This document shows, piece by piece, positions 51,039 to 59,385 of a DNA stretch of 64,000 nucleotides. Under the pieces are notes generated by a model. That model saw nothing but the letters and a program-made list of their open reading frames with translations, did no database searches and had not been told where the DNA came from. The stretch comes from Actinacidiphila bryophytorum (lineage in GTDB: Bacteria; Actinomycetota; Actinomycetes; Streptomycetales; Streptomycetaceae), in the NCBI RefSeq assembly GCF_016916835.1, contig NZ_JAFFIX010000024.1, forward strand, positions 62,001-126,000. The letters are read 5' to 3'. The translations under genes and the position numbers were made by a program. Each line of letters opens with the position of its first letter. Positions within the stretch are counted from its first letter, which is position 1.

Positions 51039-51053
51039 CCTCCCGGTGACACC

Positions 51054-51128
51054 GGGGACGAGCCGCCGGCCGCACACGGGCCGGTGGCTCGTCCCCGCAC
51101 TGCCGCCGGCCTCTTCGCGGCCGGCGGC
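51054..51128 (+). other. Two tandem hairpins between hpnH and dxs
   Basis: The first has an 18-bp stem (51054-51071 with 51079-51096, one G-T pair) and a seven-base loop. The second has a ten-bp stem (51102-51111 with 51119-51128). Neither has a T-run. They fill most of the 123-bp gap and could end or attenuate transcription before dxs or stabilise the upstream mRNA. Confidence 0.75.
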
Positions 51129-51161
51129 CCAGCCAGAACCCGGCAGGAACGAGGTCTGTAC

Positions 51162-53147
51162 ATGTCGATGCTGGAGAACATCAAGGGACCGAGCGACCTG
51201 AAGGCGCTGCCCGACGGCCGGCTGGACGAACTGGCCGCCGACATCCGCCACTTCCTCGTCCAGGCGGTGGCCAGAACCGGCGGCCACCTGGGACCCAACC
51301 TCGGGGTGGTGGAACTGACCATCGCCCTGCACCGGGTCTTCGACTCGCCCGCCGACCGGATCCTGTGGGACACCGGCCACCAGTCCTACGTCCACAAACT
51401 CCTCACCGGACGCCAGGACTTCTCCAAGCTGCGCAGCAAGGGCGGCCTGTCCGGCTACCCCTCGCGCGCCGAGTCCGAGCACGACGTGATCGAGAACAGC
51501 CACGCCTCCACCGTGCTCGGCTGGGCCGACGGCCTGGCCAAGGCCAACCAACTCCAGGGCCGCGACGACCACGTCGTGGCCGTCATCGGCGACGGCGCCC
51601 TCACCGGCGGCATGGCCTGGGAGGCGCTCAACAACATCGCCGCCGCCCGCGACCGGCCGCTGATCATCGTCGTCAACGACAACGAGCGCTCCTACGCGCC
51701 CACCATCGGCGGGCTCGCCAACCACCTGGCCACCCTGCGCACCACCGACGGCTACGAGCGCTTCCTGTCCTGGGGCAAGCAGCTCCTGCAGCAGACCCCG
51801 GTGATCGGCCAGCCGCTCTACGAGTCGCTGCACGGCGCCAAGAAGGGCTTCAAGGACGCCTTCGCGCCGCAGGGCATGTTCGAGGACCTGGGCCTGAAGT
51901 ACCTCGGGCCGATCGACGGCCACGACATCGCCGCGGTGGAGTCCGCGCTGCGCCGCGCCCGCCGCTTCCACGGCCCTGTGCTGGTGCACTGCCTGACCGA
52001 GAAGGGCCGCGGCTACCCCGCCGCCGAGCAGGACGAGGCCGACCGCTTCCACACCGTCGGCGCCATGGACCCGGCCACCTGCCTCCCGCTGGCCCCCTCG
52101 GGCGGGCCGTCCTGGACCTCGGTCTTCGGCGAGGAGATGGTCGCGATCGGTGCCGAGCGGCCCGACGTCGTCGCCATCACCGCAGCCATGCTGCAGCCGG
52201 TGGGCCTTGAGGCCTTCGCCCGCGCCCACCCGCAGCGGGTCTTCGACGTCGGCATCGCCGAGCAGCATGCCGCCACCTCCGCCGCGGGCCTGGCCACCGG
52301 CGGCCTGCACCCGGTCGTCGCGGTCTACGCGACCTTCCTCAACCGGGCCTTCGACCAGGTCCTGATGGACGTGGCCCTGCACAGGTGCGGTGTGACCTTC
52401 GTGCTGGACCGGGCCGGGGTCACCGGTGTCGACGGGGCCTCGCACAACGGCATGTGGGACATGTCGATCCTGCAGGTCGTCCCGGGCCTGCGGATCGCCG
52501 CACCGCGCGACGCCGACCAGCTGCGCGCCCAGCTGCGCGAGGCCGTCGCCGTCGAGGACGCGCCCACCGTCGTCCGCTTCCCCAAGGAGACCGCGGGCCA
52601 GTCGCTGCCGGCCGTCGGCCGGGTCGGCGGCATGGACGTCCTGCGCCGGCCCGCCGACGGCCAGGACCAGGACGTGCTGCTGGTCGCCGTCGGCTCGCTC
52701 GGCGGCTGCGGCGTCCAGGCGGCGGAACTCCTCGCGGGCCGCAGGATCGGCGTGACCGTGGTGGACCCGCGCTGGGTCAAGCCGGTCGACCCCGCGCTGC
52801 CCGAACTGGCCGCCAGGCACCGCATGGTGGCCGTGGTCGAGGACAACGGGCGGGCCGGCGGCGTCGGTTCCGCCGTCGCCCAGGCGCTGCGTGACGCGGG
52901 CGTGGACGTGCCGGTGCGCGACTTCGGCATCCCGCAGCAGTTCCTCGCCCACGCCAAGCGCGGCGAACTGCTCGCCGACCTCGGTCTGACCCCCGCCGAG
53001 ATCGCCGGCGGCATCGGCGCGGCCCTGCTGCGTATCAACGCCCGCAGCGCGGGCGCCGCCGCCGACCCCGCGGACACCCCCTCGATCCCGGCGCCGCATA
53101 CTGCCGGGAGCGGCACCACACGGACGCAAGGAGCAGCCGAGCGATGA
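51162..53147 (+). CDS. dxs: 1-Deoxy-D-xylulose-5-phosphate synthase
   Basis: A 661-residue thiamine-diphosphate enzyme that joins pyruvate and glyceraldehyde 3-phosphate in the first MEP-pathway step. It has the TGHQSYVHKLLTGR and GGLSGYPSRAESEHD segments, the ThDP/metal motif GDGALTGGMAWEALNN (Gly143 on), GPIDGHD, and the C-terminal FDVGIAEQHAATSAAGLA with the catalytic Glu. The ATG at 51162 is preceded by GAGG. Cluster-linked dxs copies raise IPP supply for hopanoids; a general copy is likely elsewhere. The stop overlaps hpnO as ATGA. Confidence 0.97.
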   Translation: MSMLENIKGPSDLKALPDGRLDELAADIRHFLVQAVARTGGHLGPNLGVVELTIALHRVFDSPADRILWDTGHQSYVHKLLTGRQDFSKLRSKGGLSGYPSRAESEHDVIENSHASTVLGWADGLAKANQLQGRDDHVVAVIGDGALTGGMAWEALNNIAAARDRPLIIVVNDNERSYAPTIGGLANHLATLRTTDGYERFLSWGKQLLQQTPVIGQPLYESLHGAKKGFKDAFAPQGMFEDLGLKYLGPIDGHDIAAVESALRRARRFHGPVLVHCLTEKGRGYPAAEQDEADRFHTVGAMDPATCLPLAPSGGPSWTSVFGEEMVAIGAERPDVVAITAAMLQPVGLEAFARAHPQRVFDVGIAEQHAATSAAGLATGGLHPVVAVYATFLNRAFDQVLMDVALHRCGVTFVLDRAGVTGVDGASHNGMWDMSILQVVPGLRIAAPRDADQLRAQLREAVAVEDAPTVVRFPKETAGQSLPAVGRVGGMDVLRRPADGQDQDVLLVAVGSLGGCGVQAAELLAGRRIGVTVVDPRWVKPVDPALPELAARHRMVAVVEDNGRAGGVGSAVAQALRDAGVDVPVRDFGIPQQFLAHAKRGELLADLGLTPAEIAGGIGAALLRINARSAGAAADPADTPSIPAPHTAGSGTTRTQGAAER

Positions 53148-54649
53148 CATCGTCAGAACCGACCGGTCAGCAGCCGATCGGTGCGGAGCCCGCCGCCGGG
53201 GACCCGGCGGCGGGCGGACCCGGCGCCCAGGGCGGACCTTCCGGGCACGGCGGACCCGGCGGGCAGCCCAAGGGCTTCGACCTGGCGACACTGCTCGCCC
53301 AGCGCGGCGGCGAGCGCTACGACCTGCACAGCAGGTACCTCAACCACCAGCTGCCGCGCATGCTGCACACCATCGGCTTCGACAAGGTCTACGAGCGGGC
53401 CGAGGGCGCCCACTTCTGGGACGCCGACGGCAACGACTACCTCGACATGCTGGCCGGGTTCGGCGTGATGGGCCTGGGCAGGCACCACCCGGTCGTCCGC
53501 AAGGCGCTGCACGACGTGCTGGACGCGGGGCTGGCCGACCTCACGCGCTTCGACTGCCAGCCGCTGCCCGGTCTGCTCGCCGAGAAGCTGCTGGGCCACG
53601 CCCCGCACCTGGACCGGGTGTTCTTCGGCAACAGCGGCACCGAGGCCGTCGAGACCGCGCTGAAGTTCGCCCGCTACGCCACCGGCCGGCCGCGCGTCCT
53701 GTACTGCAAGCACTCCTTCCACGGCCTGACCACGGGATCCCTGTCGGTCAACGGCGAGGCCGGCTTCCAGGACGGCTTCGCGCCGCTGCTGCCGGACACC
53801 GCGATCGAGATCGGCGACCTGGACGCGCTGGCCAGGGAGCTGAAGCGGGGCGACGTCGCCGCCATGATCATCGAGCCGATCCAGGGCCACGGCGTCTACA
53901 TCCCGCCGCCGGGCTACCTGCGGGCCGCCCAGGAGCTGCTGCACCGACACAAGGCGCTGCTGATCTGCGACGAGGTCCAGACCGGCATCGGCCGCACCGG
54001 CGCCTTCTGGGCCTACCAGCACGAGGAGGGCGTCGAACCCGACCTGGTCACGGTCGCCAAGACGCTGTCGGGCGGCTACGTGCCGGTGGGTGCCACGCTC
54101 GGCCGGGACTGGATCTTCAAGAAGGTCTACTCCTCGATGGACCGGGTGCTGGTGCACTCGGCGAGCTTCGGCTCCAACGCGCAGGCGATGGCTGCCGGCC
54201 TTGCGACCCTCGCGGTGGTCGAGGACGAGCAGCTGGTGGAGAACTCCCGGGCGATGGGCGATCTGCTGCGCACCCGCCTGGCCGCGCTCACCGACCGCTA
54301 CGAGCTGCTCAAGGAGGTGCGCGGCCGGGGCCTGATGGTCGGCATCGAGTTCGGCCGCCCCAAGTCGCTGGGCCTGCGCAGCCGCTGGACGATGCTGCAG
54401 GCCGCCCGCAAGGGGCTGTTCGCGCAGATGGTCGTGGTGCCGCTGCTGCAGCGGCACCACATCCTCACCCAGGTCTCCGGCGACCATGTGGAGATCATCA
54501 AGCTGATCCCGCCGCTGGTGGTGGACGAGGCCGACGTGGACCGGTTCGTGACCGCCTTCACCGAGGTGATGGACGAGGCGCACGGCGGCGGCGGTCTGAT
54601 GTGGGACTTCGGCAAGACCCTGGTCAAGCAGGCGGTCGCCAACCGCTGA
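53144..54649 (+). CDS. hpnO: Class III aminotransferase HpnO (aminohopanoid formation)
   Basis: A 501-residue PLP enzyme of the ornithine/acetylornithine type. FFGNSGTEAVETALKFAR, HSFHGLT, LLICDEVQTGIGRTG and VAKTLSGGYVPVGA with the Schiff-base Lys306 are all present. In hopanoid clusters this enzyme is proposed to replace the terminal side-chain aldehyde or keto group by an amine, giving aminobacteriohopanetriol. A Gly/Pro-rich leader of about 45 residues precedes the core. It is coupled to dxs (ATGA) and ends the cluster; a strong hairpin follows five bases after the stop. Confidence 0.92.
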   Translation: MTSSEPTGQQPIGAEPAAGDPAAGGPGAQGGPSGHGGPGGQPKGFDLATLLAQRGGERYDLHSRYLNHQLPRMLHTIGFDKVYERAEGAHFWDADGNDYLDMLAGFGVMGLGRHHPVVRKALHDVLDAGLADLTRFDCQPLPGLLAEKLLGHAPHLDRVFFGNSGTEAVETALKFARYATGRPRVLYCKHSFHGLTTGSLSVNGEAGFQDGFAPLLPDTAIEIGDLDALARELKRGDVAAMIIEPIQGHGVYIPPPGYLRAAQELLHRHKALLICDEVQTGIGRTGAFWAYQHEEGVEPDLVTVAKTLSGGYVPVGATLGRDWIFKKVYSSMDRVLVHSASFGSNAQAMAAGLATLAVVEDEQLVENSRAMGDLLRTRLAALTDRYELLKEVRGRGLMVGIEFGRPKSLGLRSRWTMLQAARKGLFAQMVVVPLLQRHHILTQVSGDHVEIIKLIPPLVVDEADVDRFVTAFTEVMDEAHGGGGLMWDFGKTLVKQAVANR

Positions 54650-54653
54650 CCTG

Positions 54654-54680
54654 CCGCGGCCCCCGACGCGGGGGCCGCGG
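54654..54680. terminator. Hopanoid cluster terminator
   Basis: An 11-bp stem, CCGCGGCCCCC pairing with GGGGGCCGCGG, with loop GACGC, just after the hpnO stop and 18 bp from the stop of the convergent phosphatase gene. Likely works for both. Confidence 0.8.
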
Positions 54681-54697
54681 TCCGGCGCCCGCGCCGG

Positions 54698-55537
54698 TCA
54701 GGCCGCGGTCAGCAGGTGCTCGCGCAGCCCGGCCCGGCGCTCCGGGGTGAGCCCCAGCCCCTCGGCGAGGTAGCGGTCGACCGAGCCCCAGCGCTCCTCG
54801 ATGGTGTCGAAGGCCGCCCGCAGGTATTCCACCCTGGCCTCGAACAGCGGGTTGAGCAGCTCGCGCACCTCCGGGGCGATGGCGCTGCCGGTGCTGCCGT
54901 CGCCGCGCACCACCTTGTAGCGGCGGTGCTTGGCGTTGCTCTCCAGGTAGTCCGCCTCGATCGCGGAGCGCTCGACGCCCAGCGCCAGCAGGATGATCGC
55001 CATCGAGGTGCCCGCCCGGTCCTTGCCTGCGGCGCAGTGCAGCAGCGCGGGGACCGCGGGGCCGCCCGGCTCGGTGAGCAGGTCCAGCATCCTGGCGTGC
55101 TCGGCGGTGCGCTCCAGGACCAGCTTGCGGTAGGCGGCGACCATCCTGGCCTCCCCGCGGCCCTCGCCCAGCACCGCCCGCAGCGAGGCGACGTCGCCGT
55201 CCCGTACCGTCTGCCAGAAGTCGGCGCTGTCGGCCGGGTCGTTGAGCGGCATGTTCAGGTTGCGGGTTCCCGGGAGCGCGGTGTCCGGGCCTTCCAGGGC
55301 GATGTCGTCGGGGTTGCGGAAGTCGAAGACGGTGTTCAGTCCGAGCCCTGCGAGGTAGGCGGCGTCCTGGGCGGTGGCGTGGGCGAGGTGGCCGCTGCGG
55401 AAGAGCACGCCGTACCTGACCCGGCGGCCGTCGGCGGTGGGCAGGCCCCCGACGTCCCGGAAGTTGCGTACGCCGGTCAGCTCGGGCTCTGCCTGTGGTC
55501 CGGACGGGGTGGACTGCTGCCGCACTTCCTGCGTCAC
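54698..55537 (-). CDS. Tyrosine-protein phosphatase-like (Y_phosphatase3)
   Basis: A 279-residue phosphatase of the MptpB/atypical dual-specificity type. The P-loop is HCAAGKDRAG, which keeps the nucleophilic Cys and the Arg of CX5R and has the Lys-Asp pair typical of lipid/triple-specificity PTPs. The N-terminus LTGVRNFRDVGGLPT and YRSGHLA-like LFRSGHLAH are family landmarks. No signal peptide is seen. GTG 55535-55537 follows GGAGGAG. The target may be phosphotyrosine or a phosphoinositide; it cannot be told. Confidence 0.92.
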   Translation of the reverse strand: MTQEVRQQSTPSGPQAEPELTGVRNFRDVGGLPTADGRRVRYGVLFRSGHLAHATAQDAAYLAGLGLNTVFDFRNPDDIALEGPDTALPGTRNLNMPLNDPADSADFWQTVRDGDVASLRAVLGEGRGEARMVAAYRKLVLERTAEHARMLDLLTEPGGPAVPALLHCAAGKDRAGTSMAIILLALGVERSAIEADYLESNAKHRRYKVVRGDGSTGSAIAPEVRELLNPLFEARVEYLRAAFDTIEERWGSVDRYLAEGLGLTPERRAGLREHLLTAA

Positions 55538-55731
55538 CGGCGCTCCTCCATTGCTCGCTCAGGGCTGGTACTGCTCAGGGCTGGTGCTGGGGCGCTCCCG
55601 ACGATACGGCAGCGGAGGTGACGGCGTACCGACCGGTATGTGTCCGCCGGGCCACTGCTCGGGGTGCAACCATTGCCCCTCCGCGGGGGCGGGGCCGATG
55701 ATGTCCTGACCTTTTCCGGACAGGGGGCGTC

Positions 55732-57849
55732 GTGATGATCGAAACGGGCGGGTCCGGCCGGCTCTGGCTGCTCTCCGGGCCGCACAGCAGCTACGCCCTG
55801 CACGTCACGGAACGCGACGAGCTGCTGCATCTGCACTGGGGCCGGCGGATCGCACTGGCCGACGCCGAGGCGCTGGCCGCCGACCCGCTGCCCGCCGAGC
55901 GCCCCTTCGAGTCCGCCCTCGACGGCCACGAGGAGTACCCGGTCGAGGGCGGCCCGCGCTTCGTGCGCCCCGCCCTGTCCGTCCGCTCCCGCGAGGTGCG
56001 CGGCACCGAGTGGTGCTTCGAGGAGTACGAGACCGCCGCCGATCCGGCCACCGGGCACGAACTGCGGCTGCACTTCCACGACTCGCTGCACCACCTCGAC
56101 CTCACCCTGCACTACCGCATGCGCCCCGGCTGCGACGTCGTCGAGCGCTGGACCACCGCCACCCACGTACCCAACGGCCACCGTGCCCCGCTGGAGCTGC
56201 TGCGGGCCGACGCGGCCACCTGGACGCTGCCGCACCGCGACGGCTGGCGGATGTCCCAGCTGCACGGCCGCTGGGGCGCGGAGAGCCGGCTGCTGCGCGG
56301 CCCCCTGACGCCCGGCGAGCGCGTCATCGGCAGCCGCCGCGGCCACACCGGGCACCAGCACCTGCCGTGGTTCGCCCTGGACGCGGGCGACGCGGGGGAG
56401 GAGCACGGCGAGGTGTGGACCGGCGCACTCGCCTGGTCGGGCTCCTGGCGGATCGCCGTCGCCGCCCTGCCCGACGGCCGGGTCCAGGCCACCGGCGGCG
56501 CCGGCCACGACGACGCCGGGCTCGTACGCCTCGACCCCGGCGCGTCCTACACCAGCCCGGTCTTCGCCGCCCTGTGGTCCGGCGGCGGCTTCGGCGCCGC
56601 CAGCCGGGCCTGGCACGCCTACCAGCGCGACCACGTGGTGCCCGGCGGCCGGCAGCCGCGCCCGGTGCTCTACAACTCCTGGGAGGCCACCGGCTTCGAC
56701 GTCGGCGAGGCCCAGCAGCGCGAACTGGCCAGGCGGGCCGCCGCGATGGGCGTGGAGCTCTTCGTCGTCGACGACGGCTGGTTCGGCGACCGGGTCAGCG
56801 ACCGGGCGGGCCTGGGCGACTGGACGCCCAACCCCGACCGCTTCCCGAACGGCTTGAAACCGCTGTCGGACGAGGTGCACGCACTGGGCATGCAGTTCGG
56901 CCTGTGGGTGGAGCCGGAGATGGTCAACCCCGACAGCGACCTCTACCGCGCCCACCCCGACTGGGTCCAGCACCACCCGGGCCGCCGCAGTACCGAGTAC
57001 CGCCACCAGCTGGTACTCAACCTGGCACGTACCGACGTGCGCGAGCACCTCGCGGAACGCCTCGACGCGCTGCTGCACAGCGCCCCCGTCGACTACCTGA
57101 AGTGGGACTTCAACCGCTGCTTCACCGACCCCGGCTGGCCGGGGGAGCGCTACCCGGAACGGCTGTGGACCGCCCATGTCGAGGGCCTGTACGAACTGGT
57201 CGACCGGCTGCGGGCCGCACACCCGGGGCTGGCCGTCGAGTCCTGCTCGGGCGGCGGCGGCCGGGTGGACCTCGGCATCCTGGCCCGCACCGACCAGGTG
57301 TGGACCTCCGACAACACCGACCCGCTCGACCGGCTGCACATCCAGCACGGTTTCAGCCAGCTGCACCCCGCCCGGGTGATGGCCGCCTGGGTCACCGACA
57401 GCCCCAGCCCCATGCTCAACCACCGCCGCAGCTCGCTGCGTTTCCGCTTCGTCAGCGCCATGGCGGGCGTGCTGGGCGTCGGCGGCGACCTGCTGGACTG
57501 GAGCGCCGAGGAACGAGCGGAGGCCGCCAGCTGGGTGGCGCTGTACAAGACGATCAGGCCGGTCGTGCAGCAGGGCGACCTCTACCGGCTCCGCCCGCCC
57601 GACGGCGGCGGCCTGAGCGCCGTCCAGTACGTGCACGGTGCCGACACCGTCGTCCTGGCCTGGCTGCCCGCGCAGGCCTTCGGCGCCCCCGTGCCGCCGC
57701 TGCGGCTGCGCGGCCTGGACCGGGACGCCGCCTACCGCGACGTGACCACCGGCGTCGTCCAGCGCGGTGCGGTGCTCGCCGAGCGCGGCCTGCGCACCAC
57801 GCTGGCCGGCGACCTGGACGCCGCGGTATTCCATCTGCGGCGACTTTGA
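55732..57849 (+). CDS. Alpha-galactosidase, glycoside hydrolase family 36
   Basis: A 705-residue retaining glycosidase that releases terminal alpha-galactose. The N-terminal beta-sandwich is followed by the TIM barrel with NSWEATGFD, VDDGWFG, GLWVEPEMVNPDSDLY, KWDFNR with the nucleophile Asp459, and CSGGGGRVDLG; the acid/base is Asp527 in SDNTDPLDR. A C-terminal beta domain ends the protein. There is no signal peptide, so it acts inside the cell on imported oligosaccharides such as melibiose or raffinose. GTG 55732 or the next-codon ATG 55735 starts it, after AGGGGGCG. No sugar transporter is adjacent. Confidence 0.95.
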   Translation: MMIETGGSGRLWLLSGPHSSYALHVTERDELLHLHWGRRIALADAEALAADPLPAERPFESALDGHEEYPVEGGPRFVRPALSVRSREVRGTEWCFEEYETAADPATGHELRLHFHDSLHHLDLTLHYRMRPGCDVVERWTTATHVPNGHRAPLELLRADAATWTLPHRDGWRMSQLHGRWGAESRLLRGPLTPGERVIGSRRGHTGHQHLPWFALDAGDAGEEHGEVWTGALAWSGSWRIAVAALPDGRVQATGGAGHDDAGLVRLDPGASYTSPVFAALWSGGGFGAASRAWHAYQRDHVVPGGRQPRPVLYNSWEATGFDVGEAQQRELARRAAAMGVELFVVDDGWFGDRVSDRAGLGDWTPNPDRFPNGLKPLSDEVHALGMQFGLWVEPEMVNPDSDLYRAHPDWVQHHPGRRSTEYRHQLVLNLARTDVREHLAERLDALLHSAPVDYLKWDFNRCFTDPGWPGERYPERLWTAHVEGLYELVDRLRAAHPGLAVESCSGGGGRVDLGILARTDQVWTSDNTDPLDRLHIQHGFSQLHPARVMAAWVTDSPSPMLNHRRSSLRFRFVSAMAGVLGVGGDLLDWSAEERAEAASWVALYKTIRPVVQQGDLYRLRPPDGGGLSAVQYVHGADTVVLAWLPAQAFGAPVPPLRLRGLDRDAAYRDVTTGVVQRGAVLAERGLRTTLAGDLDAAVFHLRRL

Positions 57850-57883
57850 CCTGGTGGGATGAATCACGTCGCGTCAACCCCTC

Positions 57884-57899
57884 CTTACGGTCGCGTAAG
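57884..57899. promoter_or_regulatory. Palindrome CTTACG-N4-CGTAAG before the SGNH gene
   Basis: Six-base arms with four-base centre GTCG, 30 bp upstream of the SGNH hydrolase GTG. The half-site CGTAA recalls the fadD and desaturase dyads, but the spacing differs. It could be a repressor site or the -10/-35 region overlapped by one. Confidence 0.4.
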
Positions 57900-57918
57900 T
57901 CACAGGGGAAGGAGAAAA

Positions 57919-57936
57919 ATGTCCCGACGTGGCTGA
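57919..57936 (+). other. Five-codon upstream frame overlapping the SGNH start
   Basis: ATG 57919 with an excellent ribosome site (GGGGAAGGAG) encodes Met-Ser-Arg-Arg-Gly and stops at TGA 57934-57936. The GTG start of the SGNH gene lies inside it in the +1 frame (57929). The hydrolase start has no ribosome site of its own, so it may be translated by restart or by coupling to this leader. Confidence 0.5.
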
Positions 57937-58759
57937 CGATTCGCAGGGACACCAGGAACAGCAGCGTCACCCCTGGGCACGGGGACTCGACGCCGGCGCG
58001 ATCGGGTCGTACACCGCGGTGGGGGACAGCTTCACCGAGGGCGTCGGCGACCCCGGCCCCGACGGCTCCTTCGTCGGCTGGGCCGACCGGCTGGCCGTCC
58101 TGCTCGCCGACCGGCGCGAGGAGCACAGCTTCCGCTACGCCAACCTCGCCGTACGCGGCCGGCTGCTCGACCAGATCGTCGCGGAGCAGGTACCGCGGGC
58201 CGTCGAACTGGCCCCCGACCTGGTCACCTTCTGCGCCGGCGGCAACGACATCCTGCGCCCCGGCGGCGACCCCGACGCCATCGCCGAGCGCTTCGAGGCC
58301 GCGGTCGTCCAGCTGACCGCCGGGGTCGGCACGGTCCTGGTCTGCACCGGCTTCGACACCCGCGGGGTGCCCGTACTGCGCCATCTGCGCGGGAAGATCG
58401 CCACGTACACCGCGCACGTGCGCGCCATCGCCGACCGCAACGGGTGCCCCGTCCTCGACCTGTGGTCGCTGCGCTCGGTCCAGGACCGCAGGGCCTGGAG
58501 CGAGGACCGGCTGCACCTGTCGGCCGAGGGCCACACCCGGGTCGCGCTGCGCGCCGGGCAGGTACTCGGCCTCGACGTGCCGGCCGACCCCGACCAGCCG
58601 TGGCCGCCGCAGGACCCGCGGCTGCCCTCGGAGGTGCGCAGGGACAACATCCACTGGGCGCGCGAGTATCTGGTGCCGTGGATCGGCCGCCGGCTGCGCG
58701 GTGAGTCCTCGGGCGACCACGTCGAGCCCAAGCGCCCGGACCTGCTGCCGCTGCGGTAG
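57929..58759 (+). CDS. SGNH/GDSL hydrolase, cytoplasmic
   Basis: A 276-residue esterase-lipase fold protein. The four blocks are AVGDSFTEGVG (Ser nucleophile), an intermediate Gly region, FCAGGNDIL (Asn) and DRLHLSAEGH (Asp and His). No signal peptide or lipobox is seen, unlike many streptomycete GDSL lipases, so it acts in the cytoplasm. The substrate is unknown; esterase, lysophospholipase or arylesterase are all possible. The start is GTG 57929; the only good ribosome site serves the upstream five-codon frame. It ends 29 bp before the convergent RsbW-like gene. Confidence 0.9.
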   Translation: MADDSQGHQEQQRHPWARGLDAGAIGSYTAVGDSFTEGVGDPGPDGSFVGWADRLAVLLADRREEHSFRYANLAVRGRLLDQIVAEQVPRAVELAPDLVTFCAGGNDILRPGGDPDAIAERFEAAVVQLTAGVGTVLVCTGFDTRGVPVLRHLRGKIATYTAHVRAIADRNGCPVLDLWSLRSVQDRRAWSEDRLHLSAEGHTRVALRAGQVLGLDVPADPDQPWPPQDPRLPSEVRRDNIHWAREYLVPWIGRRLRGESSGDHVEPKRPDLLPLR

Positions 58760-58788
58760 GAAAATCGGGCCCGGCGGAGGCAGTGCGG

Positions 58789-59283
58789 TCAGTGGGGAGC
58801 GCGGTGGGCGGCCAATTCCGCCCACACCACTCGACCTGCACCATCCTCCGCCGGGTCCGACCCCCATGCCAGCGAGAGCACGCTGACAAGCAGCAGCCCC
58901 CGCCCGCCCTCCTCATCGGCACCGGCGACCCCGGGCGCCGGCACGCCCGCCCCCCGGCCCTGATCGGTCACTTCGACCCTGACGACGCTGCCGCAGTCGT
59001 GCAGCACACACGTGATCTTCTCGCTGTCGGTGTGCCGTACGGCGTTGGTGAACAGTTCGGTCACCACCAGGCTCGCGTCGTCGCGCAGTTCCGCGCCGGC
59101 CCCCCATTCCCGCAAACGCGCCCGTATCCGCCCGCGGGCGTCCGCTACGGACGCGCTGAGCGCGGGCAGCCTGAACACGTCACGGCGGCCGGGGTGGCCG
59201 ACACCGTCGCGGCGCTCGCGCCGGAGGGCGTCAGGTGAAGGAACCACTCCGTAACTATGAGGCTCGCGCGGGACACATGGCAA
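58789..59283 (-). CDS. RsbW-like ATP-binding protein
   Basis: A 164-residue GHKL-fold regulatory ATPase. The N box is VVTELFTNAVRHT, the G1 box is VTDQGRG and the G2 box is EEGGRGLLLVSVL. Such proteins may be serine kinases that inactivate anti-anti-sigma factors; many streptomycete copies sit beside XRE/DUF397 pairs, as here, and I regard the divergent XRE-DUF397 operon as functionally linked. The first 35 residues are poorly conserved-looking, so a start inside (for example GTG at about 59247) is possible. No anti-anti-sigma gene is adjacent. Confidence 0.85.
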   Translation of the reverse strand: MPCVPREPHSYGVVPSPDALRRERRDGVGHPGRRDVFRLPALSASVADARGRIRARLREWGAGAELRDDASLVVTELFTNAVRHTDSEKITCVLHDCGSVVRVEVTDQGRGAGVPAPGVAGADEEGGRGLLLVSVLSLAWGSDPAEDGAGRVVWAELAAHRAPH

Positions 59284-59291
59284 GGTCCGAT

Positions 59292-59304
59292 CTGTAAATT
59301 ACAG
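59292..59304. promoter_or_regulatory. Operator-like palindrome CTGTAAATTACAG
   Basis: CTGTAA and TTACAG arms around a single A, eight bases upstream of the RsbW-like start and 82 bp upstream of the XRE start. The AT-rich 13-bp dyad is conspicuous in this DNA and is a candidate binding site for the XRE regulator, controlling both directions. Confidence 0.5.
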
Positions 59305-59385
59305 AATCGGCGCTACATGCTGTTCCGTGCGCTGACAACATGACAGACTGCTTCTCAGCCAAGGAAGTTGGAGGAGAGCCACGTG

